Shown here one piece after another: positions 55,208 to 64,000 of a DNA stretch of 64,000 nucleotides. Under the pieces are notes generated by a model. It made no database searches and was not told the origin of the DNA. It worked only from the letters and a program-made list of their open reading frames with translations. The first letter of the stretch is position 1; every line of letters begins with the position of its first letter. The translations under genes were made by a program, and so were the position numbers. This stretch comes from Scytonema millei VB511283 (lineage in GTDB: Bacteria > Cyanobacteriota > Cyanobacteriia > Cyanobacteriales > Chroococcidiopsidaceae): contig NZ_JTJC03000005.1 in the NCBI RefSeq assembly GCF_000817735.3, positions 310,001 through 374,000 of the forward strand, written 5' to 3'.

Positions 55208-56314
55208 ATGAATGATTTGCACAATTCTGAAATTCAACTCATAGAGGACACTTCACCTCTAGTGGGTACGGTAGTAGCAGTACAAGCAAACTACTACTGG
55301 GTAAGGTTAGATGCTCCAGGTTCAGAATTAACTACTCCCTCAGCTCCCTCAGCTCCCTCAGCTCTCTTGTGTACGCGGCGGGCGCGGTTGAAAAAGCTAG
55401 GACAGCAAGTCATGGTTGGCGATCGCGTTGTCATAGAAGAACCGGATTGGGCTGGTGGTCGAGGAGCAATTGGGGAAGTCTTACCCCGTCAAAGTCAGCT
55501 CGATCGTCCGGCGATCGCGAACGCGCAGCAAATTTTACTCGTATTTGCCCTGGCGGAACCAGACCTCGACCCGTATCAATTGAGTAAGTTTTTAGTCAAG
55601 GCAGAGTCTACGGGGTTAGAAATTTGTCTGTGCTTGAATAAAAGCGATTTGCTGTCAACCCAGCAGATTCATAATTGGCGCGATCGCCTAAATCACTGGG
55701 GCTATCAACCTTTATTTATCAGCGTCCATCAAGGAGTTGGAGTCGATCGAGTGAGCCAGCGTCTGCAAGCGAAAATAACCGTCATTGCTGGACCCTCTGG
55801 TGTAGGAAAATCGAGTTTAATCAACATGCTAATCCCAGAAGCGGGGTTGCGAGTTGGAGAAGTATCAGGGAAGCTGTTGCGGGGTCGCCACACAACGCGG
55901 CACGTCGAACTGTTTGAATTACCTACAAGGGGATTGCTAGCCGATACTCCTGGCTTTAATCAACCCGATCTTGACTGTACTCCAGAAGAGTTAGCTAGCT
56001 ATTTTCCAGAAGCAAAACAACGCTTAGCTGTTGCTAGTTGTCAGTTTAGCGATTGCTTGCACCGCGACGAGCCGAATTGTGTCGTGCGGGGCGACTGGGA
56101 ACGTTACCAGCACTATTTGGGGTTGTTAGAGGAGGCGATCGCCGATCGAGAACAACTGGCTCGTCAAGCCAATCCCGAATCAAATGTGAAGCTGAAAACC
56201 AAACGGGGTAAAAGTCAGTACGAACCCAAACTAGAAACGAAAAAATATCGCCGCCAGTCTCGCCGGACGCAACAGCAATCTCTCCAGGAGTTGTATCGAG
56301 AAGCAGAGGAATAG
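55208..56314 (+). CDS. rsgA: Ribosome small-subunit GTPase RsgA
   Basis: A 368-residue circularly permuted GTPase. An OB domain (about 18-90) precedes the GTPase order G4 LNKSDL, G1 AGPSGVGKSSLINML, G2 RHTTRHVEL and G3 DTPGFNQPDL. A zinc-binding C-terminal part with CQFSDCLHRDEPNC and a basic tail follow. It checks late 30S maturation. Residues about 41-53 (TTPSAPSAPSAL) in an OB-domain loop are the translation of a CCCTCAGCT repeat. It is downstream of dnaJ-tusA on the same strand. Confidence 0.94.
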   Translation: MNDLHNSEIQLIEDTSPLVGTVVAVQANYYWVRLDAPGSELTTPSAPSAPSALLCTRRARLKKLGQQVMVGDRVVIEEPDWAGGRGAIGEVLPRQSQLDRPAIANAQQILLVFALAEPDLDPYQLSKFLVKAESTGLEICLCLNKSDLLSTQQIHNWRDRLNHWGYQPLFISVHQGVGVDRVSQRLQAKITVIAGPSGVGKSSLINMLIPEAGLRVGEVSGKLLRGRHTTRHVELFELPTRGLLADTPGFNQPDLDCTPEELASYFPEAKQRLAVASCQFSDCLHRDEPNCVVRGDWERYQHYLGLLEEAIADREQLARQANPESNVKLKTKRGKSQYEPKLETKKYRRQSRRTQQQSLQELYREAEE

Positions 56315-56359
56315 GGTCTAAAATTTAAAAAATGTTAACCTAAAAAATTGGAGATTTGT

Positions 56360-56632
56360 ATGGCTCCTAAAGTCGAAATCTACACTTGGAGATCCTGCCC
56401 ATTTTGCATTCGTGCCAAACAACTTCTTGCCAAAAAAGGCGTTGATTTTATCGAATACAGTATTGATGGCGATGAAGCTGCTCGCAAACAGATGGCACAG
56501 AGAGCAAGCGGTCGCCGTTCCGTACCCCAAATCTTTATCGACGATCGCCACATTGGGGGATGCGACGACATCTACGATCTGGATTTCCAAGGTAAGCTCG
56601 ATCCGCTGCTAACCTCGGCTCAAGGAGCGTAA
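56360..56632 (+). CDS. grxC: Glutaredoxin 3
   Basis: A 90-residue glutaredoxin with active site WRSCPFCIRAK (CPFC at 12-15 or so), the cis-proline loop RRSVPQIFIDDRHIGGCDD and an FQGKLDPLL end. It reduces disulfides and mixed disulfides with glutathione. It lies 4 bp before gshB, the glutathione synthase gene, an arrangement conserved in cyanobacteria and a clear functional pair. ATG 56360 has GGAG eight bases upstream. Confidence 0.95.
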   Translation: MAPKVEIYTWRSCPFCIRAKQLLAKKGVDFIEYSIDGDEAARKQMAQRASGRRSVPQIFIDDRHIGGCDDIYDLDFQGKLDPLLTSAQGA

Positions 56633-56636
56633 GCCA

Positions 56637-57608
56637 TTGAGTTTAAAACTAGTTTTTATTATCGACCCGATCCATAAACTCGATCCAGGTCACGATACGA
56701 GCGTTGCTTTGATGGAAGCAGCGCAAGCTTTGGGACATGAAGTGTGGATAACTGAAGCTAGCCGCTTGGGGGTAGCTGAAGGGAAGGCATGGGCTGTTTT
56801 AGAACGGTTACAACTGAAACCAGTGCAATTGGTAGACGGGCGTTGGGTAGCGGAATTGGTTTGGTACGATTTGAGCGATCGCACCTGGATGCCTTTAGAA
56901 AATTTTGATGCTGTGTTCATGCGGACAGATCCGCCTGTAGATATTCCCTACCTCTACGCTACTTACATTCTCGACTTCATCGACCAGAGCAAAACTTTAG
57001 TCGTGAATAATCCCCAAGGGTTGAGGGCAGCAAATGAAAAAATGTTTGCCCTGCAATTTACCGATTTGATGCCAGAGACGATTGTGAGTGCGGATAAAAA
57101 AGTGATTCGCCAATTTTTAGCAGCAAAAGGGGCAGCGATTCTCAAACCACTGGGACTCAAAGCAGGTGAGGGAATTATCTATCTGGAAGAGGGCGATCGC
57201 AATTTCAACTCAATTGTAGAAATTAGCACTTACCAAGGCAAAATGCCCGTGATGGTGCAAGAATTTATCCCTGCTGCGAAAGAAGGAGACAAGCGGATTA
57301 TTCTACTCAATGGCGAACCCATTGGAGCTGTGAATCGAATTTCCACCAGCGACGACTTTCGTAATAACATGGCAGCTGGCGGTACGGTAGCCAAAACCGA
57401 AATTACGGACAGAGAATATCAGATCTGTAAGGATTTAGCCGCTAGCCTAAGACAAAACGGCTTATATTTTGTTGGAATTGACGTTATCGGTGGTTATTTA
57501 ACTGAAGTCAATGTCACTAGCCCAACAGGGATCAGAGAAATCGATAGACTCGATGGAATTCGTCTAGGAGAAACAGTGATGAAATGGTTGGAAAAGGTAA
57601 AAGGCTGA
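56637..57608 (+). CDS. gshB: Glutathione synthetase
   Basis: A 323-residue ATP-grasp enzyme joining gamma-glutamylcysteine and glycine. It has FIIDPIHKLDPGHDTSVALM, MRTDPPVDIPYLYATYILD, LKPLGLKAGEGIIYLEEGD (ATP-grasp lid), EFIPAAKEGDKRIILLNGEP and the C-terminal EVNVTSPTGIREIDRLDG. The start is probably TTG 56637, preceded by GGAGCG. It is coupled to grxC. A palindromic repeat follows before the convergent recA. Confidence 0.96.
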   Translation: MSLKLVFIIDPIHKLDPGHDTSVALMEAAQALGHEVWITEASRLGVAEGKAWAVLERLQLKPVQLVDGRWVAELVWYDLSDRTWMPLENFDAVFMRTDPPVDIPYLYATYILDFIDQSKTLVVNNPQGLRAANEKMFALQFTDLMPETIVSADKKVIRQFLAAKGAAILKPLGLKAGEGIIYLEEGDRNFNSIVEISTYQGKMPVMVQEFIPAAKEGDKRIILLNGEPIGAVNRISTSDDFRNNMAAGGTVAKTEITDREYQICKDLAASLRQNGLYFVGIDVIGGYLTEVNVTSPTGIREIDRLDGIRLGETVMKWLEKVKG

Positions 57609-57642
57609 AACGGGAAGCGTAAAGGCGTGACGCACGTAGAAA

Positions 57643-57672
57643 TGTAGAGACGTTACATGTAACGTCTCTACG
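57643..57672. repeat. 30-bp palindromic repeat, copy 2
   Basis: Carries the same 28-bp core (GTAGAGACGTTACA and its inverse) as 40188-40217. It lies in the 86-bp gap between the convergent gshB and recA genes and is well placed as a bidirectional terminator. Confidence 0.85.
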
Positions 57673-57694
57673 TTTGTTAGGTATCAACTAAGTA

Positions 57695-58768
57695 CTACTC
57701 GTCGTCAGCTTCCATTTCTTCGTCTTCATCTTCTTCGTGAGCTTTCACGGAGTTAGCTGAGACAACAGCACCCATATCGAGTTTTTCTCTGACGAGCTTC
57801 TGAATTTCCTGAGCGACCTCAGTATTCTCTTCCAAGTACTTAATCGTATTGTCACGACCTTGGGCAATGTTCTCGCCTTTGTAGCTATACCACGCACCTT
57901 TGCGCACAATTACGCCTGTTTCTTCGGCAATGTCTACCATACAACCTAACGTAGAAATGCCTTTGCCGAAGATAATATCAAACTCGGCGATCCGAAATGG
58001 AGGCGCAACTTTGTTTTTAGCAACTTTAACTTTGACGCGGTTACCAAATTCTTCCGTTCCCTTTTTCAAAGTTTGAATTCGACGAATATCTAACCGCACG
58101 GAAGCGTAGAACTTAAGGGCATTACCTCCAGTTGTCGTCTCTGGGTTGCCATAGGTTACGCCAATTTTTTGGCGTAGCTGGTTGAGGAAAATTACGGTAC
58201 AACCAGATTTACCGATGTTACCCGTGATTTTTCTTAAAGCTTGGCTCATCAAACGCGCTTGCAATCCGACGTGGGTATCTCCCATTTCGCCTTCGATCTC
58301 GGCACGAGGAACGAGTGCAGCGACGGAATCTACAATTACAATATCAACCGCAGCCGATCGCACTAATTGATCGACAATTTCTAAACCTGCTTCGCCTGTA
58401 TCTGGCTGGGAAACGAGGAGATTCTCAATATCTACACCCAAAGCCGCTGCGTAGGTCGGGTCGAGGGCATGTTCTGCGTCTACAAAGGCAGCAATCCCAC
58501 CTGCTTTTTGCACTTCTGCGATCGCGTGCAGTGCTACTGTCGTTTTACCAGAACTCTCTGGACCGTAGATTTCAATTACCCGCCCTTTTGGTAAACCGCC
58601 GCCTAGAGCCAAGTCCAGCGTCAACGAACCGCTAGAAATAGTTTCCACGCGCATTCGGGTCGCATCTCCCAAGCGCACGATCGCCCCTTTGCCGAAATTG
58701 CGTTCGATTTGATTCAGGACTAGATTCAGGGCTTTTTGCTTGCCAGCAACATCATTGTTAATAGCCAT
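57695..58768 (-). CDS. recA: Recombinase RecA
   Basis: A 357-residue RecA with Walker [35 protein letters not shown] (Walker B and L1), [20 protein letters not shown] (L2) and an acidic C-terminal tail [13 protein letters not shown]. It forms the strand-exchange filament. The start ATG is preceded by AGGAGG (CTATCCTAGAGG-type stretch on the minus strand). Tandem TAACTAGT words lie 40-50 bp upstream. Confidence 0.97.
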   Translation of the reverse strand: MAINNDVAGKQKALNLVLNQIERNFGKGAIVRLGDATRMRVETISSGSLTLDLALGGGLPKGRVIEIYGPESSGKTTVALHAIAEVQKAGGIAAFVDAEHALDPTYAAALGVDIENLLVSQPDTGEAGLEIVDQLVRSAAVDIVIVDSVAALVPRAEIEGEMGDTHVGLQARLMSQALRKITGNIGKSGCTVIFLNQLRQKIGVTYGNPETTTGGNALKFYASVRLDIRRIQTLKKGTEEFGNRVKVKVAKNKVAPPFRIAEFDIIFGKGISTLGCMVDIAEETGVIVRKGAWYSYKGENIAQGRDNTIKYLEENTEVAQEIQKLVREKLDMGAVVSANSVKAHEEDEDEEMEADDE

Positions 58769-59106
<338 letters not shown>

Positions 59107-60345
59107 ATGTCCTATACTTTCGAGTCCCAACTAGAAGAGGCTGTCATCTCGGTGGCTGGTCTAACCTCATATATTCAATTATTGCTGGAACATGATGAAG
59201 TGCTGCGGCAAGTGTGGGTGGTGGGAGAAGTTTCAAGTCTTAACCGCCATCCTAAAGGTGTGTTTTTGACGCTGCAAGATCCAGAGACAAATGCTGAGAT
59301 TAAGTGTGTGGTATGGAATAGTCAGTTGTCGCGCTTAGCACAAATACCAGTGCAAGGGGAGCAAATCGTAGTTTTGGGTAGTATTCGCCTGTATCCTCAA
59401 CGGGGACAATACCAACTGACAGTGTGGCAGGCTTTACCAGCGGGAGAGGGGTTGCTGGCGTTGAGACTGCGGCAGTTACGCGATCGCCTGGAGGCAGAAG
59501 GTTTATTCGATTTAGAACGCAAGAGAACTCTGCCAGCTCATCCTCAAGCGATCGCAGTTGTGACCTCACCGACGGCTGCGGCTTGGGGTGACATTCAAAA
59601 AACGCTCAAACGCTGCTATCCTGGTTTATCCGTTCTGTTTTCGCCTGCTACCGTGCAAGGAGAGCAAGCGCCGACATCTATAGTCAAGGCGATCGATCGC
59701 GTGGAACGAGACGGACGGGCGGAAGTGTTGGTACTTACCCGTGGTGGGGGCGCAGTGGAGGAGTTGGCTTGTTTTAACGATGAGAGAGTCGTGCGGGCAG
59801 TAGCTGAGTGTTCTATGCCCGTGATTACCGGAATCGGGCATCAGCGGGACGAGACTTTAACAGACTTGGTGGCTGATGCGTGCGCCCATACTCCTACAGC
59901 AGCAGCGGAACTCGTCGTCCCAGATTTAGCGGTTGTGTATGCCGAGCATCGGCAGAGGATAGAGACGTTACAGGCAGTTGTACAGCAACAATTAAATGTA
60001 GCAGGCGATCGCTACTATTCTCTCAGCAGTCGGTTGGGGCGTTTGCGTTTAGACCGAGAAATTCAGCGCGAGATTGAGTTTTTAAATTGGAAAAAGCAAC
60101 AGTTAATTCAGGTGACTCAACAGCGATCGCAAAAAGCACGGCAACACTGTCATTTATTAGCACAGAAACTTGCTAGCCTCGATCCTCATGCGGTGTTGAA
60201 ACGGGGTTACGCTGTAGTTCGGCAAGAAAACGGTGCGATCGCTCGTTCGGCTGCTCAGTTAGCCCCAGGACAAGAGTTATTAATTCAGCTCAGTCAAGGA
60301 AAAATCAAAGTTAAAGTTATCGAGAATTATCAATCTGAAATCTAA
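59107..60345 (+). CDS. xseA: Exodeoxyribonuclease VII large subunit
   Basis: A 412-residue XseA. It has an N-terminal OB domain (VWVVGEVSSLNRHPKGVFLT) followed by the catalytic block with IAVVTSPTAAAWGDIQKTL, VLTRGGGAVEELACFNDERV, VITGIGHQRDETLTDLVADA and AHTPTAAAELVVP. A coiled coil ends in LDPHAVLKRGYAVVRQ. With XseB it degrades single-stranded DNA. The small subunit gene is 2.3 kb downstream, with a pectate-lyase-fold gene between them. Confidence 0.96.
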   Translation: MSYTFESQLEEAVISVAGLTSYIQLLLEHDEVLRQVWVVGEVSSLNRHPKGVFLTLQDPETNAEIKCVVWNSQLSRLAQIPVQGEQIVVLGSIRLYPQRGQYQLTVWQALPAGEGLLALRLRQLRDRLEAEGLFDLERKRTLPAHPQAIAVVTSPTAAAWGDIQKTLKRCYPGLSVLFSPATVQGEQAPTSIVKAIDRVERDGRAEVLVLTRGGGAVEELACFNDERVVRAVAECSMPVITGIGHQRDETLTDLVADACAHTPTAAAELVVPDLAVVYAEHRQRIETLQAVVQQQLNVAGDRYYSLSSRLGRLRLDREIQREIEFLNWKKQQLIQVTQQRSQKARQHCHLLAQKLASLDPHAVLKRGYAVVRQENGAIARSAAQLAPGQELLIQLSQGKIKVKVIENYQSEI

Positions 60346-60469
60346 ACTTCTTAGTACTACAGACAAAAGCCACTGACACAGGTTAAAACTTTCTACAGTA
60401 TGGTGAGTCCGTGCAGATGGGCTTAGTTATTGTCGTCACGAATTTCGTTCGCTGAGGAAGAAGTTTTAT

Positions 60470-62482
60470 ATGAGAATTTCCGCAAAATTACGTAAATTTA
60501 TTTGGTTGTTAATTTTATTTATATGGGTAGCTTTAGGGGCAATTTTTCTAGTACCACAATTAGCTCTAAAGTTTACAGAAATAACACTTTCGCGATCGGC
60601 AGACATAGCTAGCTCTAATATCCCTAAAACCGATTCGTCAGTACCATCTATTTCTGCATCACCTGGAGCGACTACCAACTCTATTAAATCAACACTTGTA
60701 GAAACTACTAATACCATCAAACCAATTATCTTTACTAGTAATGCAATCGATCGCAATCCAATCCAAAAAGTTTTTCCGAGCGATTTTATCTCAGCTAACG
60801 TTAAAACTCAATATGGTGCAAAAGGCGATGGTGTTACAGATGATACAGCAGCAATTCAAAAAGCTTTAGATGACGAACGCGACGAAGAACAAGATTATTT
60901 TGGCAAGCCAAAAGCTCTGTATTTTCCGGCTGGAACTTACTTAATAAGTAATACCTTAACTTGGAAAGGATGCTGCATAAATTTACAGGGACAAGGGGCA
61001 GGAATTAGTATTATTAAACTCAAAGACAAGACGAAAAGTTTTGGCGATCGCAATGCTCCTAAACCAGCGATACGGACTATAGATGGTAATATGTCATTTC
61101 GCCAAAATATTACAGATTTAACAGTAGATACGGGAAAAAATAATCCAGGTGCGATCGGCATTGACTATATTTCTAATAATTTTGGTTCTTTGTGGAATGT
61201 CTCAATTCGCTCTGGTGACGGACGAGGAAAAGTTGGTTTAGATATGTCGAGGCAATGGGCTGGACCTTGTTTAATTAAAGATGTTCAAATTCACGGCTTT
61301 GATTACGGCATTGTTACTAAGAACTTAGAATATGGTCCTACATTCGAGCGAATTACACTTCAACAGCAAAAAGTAGCAGGTATTCTAAATGATGGCAACA
61401 CTTTAGCAATTCGCAAACTGCAAAGTATCAATTCTGTACCAGTAATTCAAAATCAAGCACAAGCAGGGATGATAATTGTTGTAGATGGTAATTTTCAAGG
61501 TGGTGCGGCAAACATCAGTGCTATTGAAAACAACGGTTATCTATATGCTAGAAACATCAATACTAGCGGTTATAAATCGGCAATTCATCACAAAGAAAAT
61601 ATGGTTCCTGGTACAAGTATCAGTGAATACGTTTCTGACAAAGTTTATAATTTATTTGATAGCCCAAAGCGATCGCTCAATTTACTAATTGAAGAAACAC
61701 CAACTTTTGAAGATAAAAATCTAGCTAATTGGATAGCTTTTTCTCCTCAATGGTATGGAGAAACTGATACTTTACAGGATGCATTAAATTCGGGTAAATC
61801 GACTATTTATTTTCCTTTTGGTGCATACTTCTCTCACGATAAAAAAGTTTTCAATATCCCTGCATCAGTTCGACGTATTGTTGGTTTTTCGTCTGTTGTC
61901 AATGGTGGTGGAATTGTATTTCGTGTCGAGCAAAATAGCGATAAACCACTAATTATCGAACAATTTGGCTATGGAGTGTCAGTAGAACACGCTTCGCCAC
62001 GTACTGTTGTCGTCAAACATGGCGGTTACGAATACAAAGACTTTCCAAAATCTGGCAAGGTATTTTTAGAAGATGTAGGAGTGAGTTTGCGAATTAACTA
62101 TCCCCATCAAGTTTGGGCGAGACAGTTAAATGTTGAAACTTTAGATGCAGCACGTACTAAAATTGAGAATAAAGGCGGGACACTCTGGATTTTAGGACTG
62201 AAAACTGAAGGTAAAGGTTCAGTAATTAATACTACTAAAGGTGGTATAACGGAAGTTTTGGGAACTTTGATTTATCCAGTACATGACTTTACTGCTAAAG
62301 AAAAGCAGGACGCTGCATTCATCAGCAATAACTCTAGTCAATCATTGATTTATTCTGTCAGTGCTTATGGTGAAAACAAAAATTATGAGATTCAAGTAGA
62401 AGAAACTCGTAATGGTGTGAAGCGCCAACTACTAAGTAAGGATTTTTCTGGTAGAATGCCTTTGTTTGTAGGCTATAAATAG
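60470..62482 (+). CDS. Membrane-anchored pectate-lyase-superfamily (GH55-like) protein
   Basis: A 670-residue protein with an N-terminal membrane helix (residues 10-32), a Ser/Thr-rich linker (40-95) and a right-handed beta-helix. The typical start is VKTQYGAKGDGVTDDTAAIQ (about 111-130), then LYFPAGTYLISNTL and LQGQGAGISIIKL; a second partial repeat (TLQDALNSGKSTIYFPFGAY) begins at about 435. The family includes glucan and pectin lyases and phage tail spikes. It probably acts on an exopolysaccharide at the cell surface. Its composition is more AT-rich than xseA and xseB, between which it sits, suggesting insertion. Confidence 0.82.
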   Translation: MRISAKLRKFIWLLILFIWVALGAIFLVPQLALKFTEITLSRSADIASSNIPKTDSSVPSISASPGATTNSIKSTLVETTNTIKPIIFTSNAIDRNPIQKVFPSDFISANVKTQYGAKGDGVTDDTAAIQKALDDERDEEQDYFGKPKALYFPAGTYLISNTLTWKGCCINLQGQGAGISIIKLKDKTKSFGDRNAPKPAIRTIDGNMSFRQNITDLTVDTGKNNPGAIGIDYISNNFGSLWNVSIRSGDGRGKVGLDMSRQWAGPCLIKDVQIHGFDYGIVTKNLEYGPTFERITLQQQKVAGILNDGNTLAIRKLQSINSVPVIQNQAQAGMIIVVDGNFQGGAANISAIENNGYLYARNINTSGYKSAIHHKENMVPGTSISEYVSDKVYNLFDSPKRSLNLLIEETPTFEDKNLANWIAFSPQWYGETDTLQDALNSGKSTIYFPFGAYFSHDKKVFNIPASVRRIVGFSSVVNGGGIVFRVEQNSDKPLIIEQFGYGVSVEHASPRTVVVKHGGYEYKDFPKSGKVFLEDVGVSLRINYPHQVWARQLNVETLDAARTKIENKGGTLWILGLKTEGKGSVINTTKGGITEVLGTLIYPVHDFTAKEKQDAAFISNNSSQSLIYSVSAYGENKNYEIQVEETRNGVKRQLLSKDFSGRMPLFVGYK

Positions 62483-62483
62483 T

Positions 62484-62560
62484 GAGAAAAGTCAAAAGTC
62501 AAAAGTCAAAAGTCAAAAGTAGTAGGGTGGGCATTGCCCACCTATACTATTATTGAAGTA
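62484..62560. repeat. GTCAAAA array and GTAGGGTGGGCA palindrome
   Basis: Four GTCAAAA units at 62489-62518, then GTAGGGTGGGCA-TTGCCCACC at 62521-62542, a strong hairpin that may end transcription of the preceding gene. Confidence 0.8.
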
Positions 62561-62624
62561 AGCTTACTAATATGTAAAATAAAAGTTCGTTTAGCAAACT
62601 CTCTTATTCGCAAATTTTTTTGAT

Positions 62625-62873
62625 ATGTCTCGTAATTTCAATTCCAAAACTAAATCAAACGCTTCACCTTTACCTGATGCTTGGAAATATGAATTAGCCG
62701 TAGCAGAAGTCGAGTCAATTATCTCTCGTATTGAAGCAGGTGAGTTGGAATTGGAAGAGGTGTTCGAGCAATTTACTCAAGCTGTAGAGCAGTTAAAACA
62801 GTGTGAAAAATTTTTACACCAGCGACAGCAACAAGTCGATTTACTAATTGAAACTTTGAATAATGAAATGTAA
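62625..62873 (+). CDS. xseB: Exodeoxyribonuclease VII small subunit
   Basis: The 82-residue protein has the XseB helical core: [40 protein letters not shown] and [13 protein letters not shown]. It binds XseA to form the active nuclease. It is separated from xseA by the pectate-lyase-fold gene. Confidence 0.92.
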   Translation: MSRNFNSKTKSNASPLPDAWKYELAVAEVESIISRIEAGELELEEVFEQFTQAVEQLKQCEKFLHQRQQQVDLLIETLNNEM

Positions 62874-62924
62874 CTAAACAGTTTTTTGCGTTCTTCTTTG
62901 TGCCTACTCTACAAAAAGTTGCTT

Positions 62925-63016
62925 TGCGTCTAACGCTAACGCTGCGCTACACTTCGTGAACGCTTCGCCTAGCCTGCGGCAACTCTTCGAGTACGGCTGG
63001 TGCGGCTTTGCGTGAC
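62925..63016. repeat. GCTAACGC REP-like patch
   Basis: GCGTCTAACGCTAACGCTGC, CACTTCGTGAACGCTTCGCC, GAGTACGGCTGGTGCGGC and TTTGCGTGA. This is the same family as the patches at 10200-10283 and 25020-25085, in the gap between convergent xseB and glsA. Confidence 0.6.
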
Positions 63017-63037
63017 ATAAAATTATATCTTTAAACG

Positions 63038-63943
63038 TTAGCCAAATATACTCAAATTCAAATTTTGAGCGAGTTGCTGGATTAGAAATATACTAGCTTT
63101 GGAATTACCTGTTTCGTCTAAACCAGGACTGTAACACGCGATCGCACCTTGAGTCGGTACAATTGATAAAATTGCCCCACTAACCCCCGATTTCGTCGGT
63201 AAGCCTACTTCGACAGCAAAACGCGCCGAAGCTTGATATAAGCCACAAGTCGTCATAATTGCATTTACTATACGACAGTTTTGGGGCGCGATCGCGTCAT
63301 GAGCTTGTACGAGTAACATTCCTATCCGTGCTAAGTCAGCTACCGTACCCGCTAAACAGCAAACATGATTGTATGCATCTAGAGTAGTTTCTGGCGAGTG
63401 AATATTGCCAGATTTAGTTAATAATCGAGTTATAGCTAAGTTGCGATCGTTAGGTAAAGAACGCACAGAATCGAGCATTTGGTTATCTAAAACTAGCTGA
63501 CAACCTGCGGTTTGATTCAGCCACAAACGTAGATTTTCACAGCGAGAAAATGCATTTATACCAGGTAGAAGAGAACAAAGTGCGATCGCACCACTGTTGA
63601 TCGTCGGATTACGAGGAAATCCTTTATCTGCTATCAGTTGTGTGAGAGAATTAAAAGGCAGATCGGATGGTTTCATTCCTACATGAGAAAATACTATTTC
63701 TGCGCCTAATTGCTGTAACAAAAATAGCAAAATAAAGGGCTTGACAACACTCATTAACGGGAAAGTGCAATGAATATCGCCTGCGTTGTAGTTTTGTCCC
63801 GTCACAGTTTGAATTTGCACTGCTAGCCAATTTGGATTAGCTTGGGCTAATAGAGGAATGTAGTTAGGTAGTTTTCCTTCTTGAGTATGCATTTTTGCTT
63901 GCATTACCCAAGTTTCTAGTTGTGCTGGAGTTAAAGAATTCAA
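63038..63943 (-). CDS. glsA: Glutaminase
   Basis: A 301-residue serine-dependent beta-lactamase-like glutaminase with the catalytic Ser-x-x-Lys in PLMSVVKPF (about 63-71), GMKPSDLPFNSLTQL, PRNPTINSGAIALCSLLPG, and the late motif TKSGVSGAILSIVPTQGAIA. It converts glutamine to glutamate and ammonia. The common family form has SxSK-like context QSISKVF; here it is MSVVKPF, which keeps Ser and Lys. GGTAGTTGGTAATT repeats lie before the start, at the window edge. Confidence 0.92.
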   Translation of the reverse strand: MNSLTPAQLETWVMQAKMHTQEGKLPNYIPLLAQANPNWLAVQIQTVTGQNYNAGDIHCTFPLMSVVKPFILLFLLQQLGAEIVFSHVGMKPSDLPFNSLTQLIADKGFPRNPTINSGAIALCSLLPGINAFSRCENLRLWLNQTAGCQLVLDNQMLDSVRSLPNDRNLAITRLLTKSGNIHSPETTLDAYNHVCCLAGTVADLARIGMLLVQAHDAIAPQNCRIVNAIMTTCGLYQASARFAVEVGLPTKSGVSGAILSIVPTQGAIACYSPGLDETGNSKASIFLIQQLAQNLNLSIFG

Positions 63944-63947
63944 ATGT

Positions 63948-63985
63948 GGTAGTTGGTAGTTGGTAATTGGTAATTGGTATTTCTC
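63948..63985. repeat. GGTAGTTGGTAATT repeats at window end
   Basis: Tandem GGTAGTTGGTAGTTGGTAATT units. The same array occurs at 38940-38970 and inside the ECF T gene (19682-19723). Confidence 0.8.
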
Positions 63986-64000
63986 TACAATTCTTAATTG

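Overview
This window is a stretch of cyanobacterial chromosome. The evidence is photosystem II D2 (psbD), a CpcS phycobilin lyase, CyanoP, PipX/PipY, a grpE-dnaK2-dnaJ cluster, pilB-pilT-pilC, and very frequent GCGATCGC (HIP1) octamers. The intergenic space is unusually rich in short tandem heptamer-type repeats. Gene content and repeat style suggest a Chroococcidiopsis-like or related filamentous-clade cyanobacterium; this is inference, as no 16S gene is present.

Layout. 0-8.2 kb: the 3' part of a hypothetical gene, cpcS, a HEAT-repeat protein, a structured intergenic region with a possible 23-codon ORF, psbD without psbC, two AI-2E-type permeases, a UPF0367 protein and an ECF-type ATPase. 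8.2-14.9 kb: a NYN-domain nuclease, tRNA-Asn, a VWA protein, an Slr1339-like protein, a pRiA4b ORF-3-like protein, a Ski2-type helicase and proC. 14.9-21.6 kb: sepF, pipY, pipX, acpS, pabB, an ECF T component and der. 22.4-28.5 kb: a galactose-oxidase-like copper radical oxidase, a Tat-exported protein, a methyltransferase, a PYROXD2-like oxidoreductase and a peroxiredoxin. 28.5-32.4 kb: a DnaJ-type co-chaperone, aspS and CyanoP. 32.5-38.5 kb: a guanidine-utilisation locus. 38.5-44.2 kb: a VOC protein, exbB-exbD, a DUF3574 protein, a TonB-dependent receptor and uppS. 44.5-50.4 kb: a GNAT protein, an unknown protein and pilC-pilT-pilB. 50.7-57.6 kb: grpE-dnaK-dnaJ-tusA-rsgA-grxC-gshB. 57.7-63.9 kb: recA, xseA, a pectate-lyase-fold protein, xseB and glutaminase.

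The clearest integrated system is the guanidine locus. A canonical NtcA box with a matching -10 precedes a guanidine-I (ykkC-type) riboswitch with a terminator. These lead into a nickel-type guanidine hydrolase (gdmH), HypA/HypB-like maturation proteins (ghaA, ghaB) and a three-gene NrtABC/SsuABC-like ABC transporter. The sequence therefore suggests dual control: nitrogen status through NtcA and substrate through the riboswitch.

The second theme is repeats. The same heptamer arrays and palindromes that fill the intergenic spaces also lie in frame inside conserved genes: three in pabB, one each in the ECF T gene, proC and rsgA, and one at the 3' end of an AI-2E permease gene. They add low-complexity segments while leaving the reading frames open.
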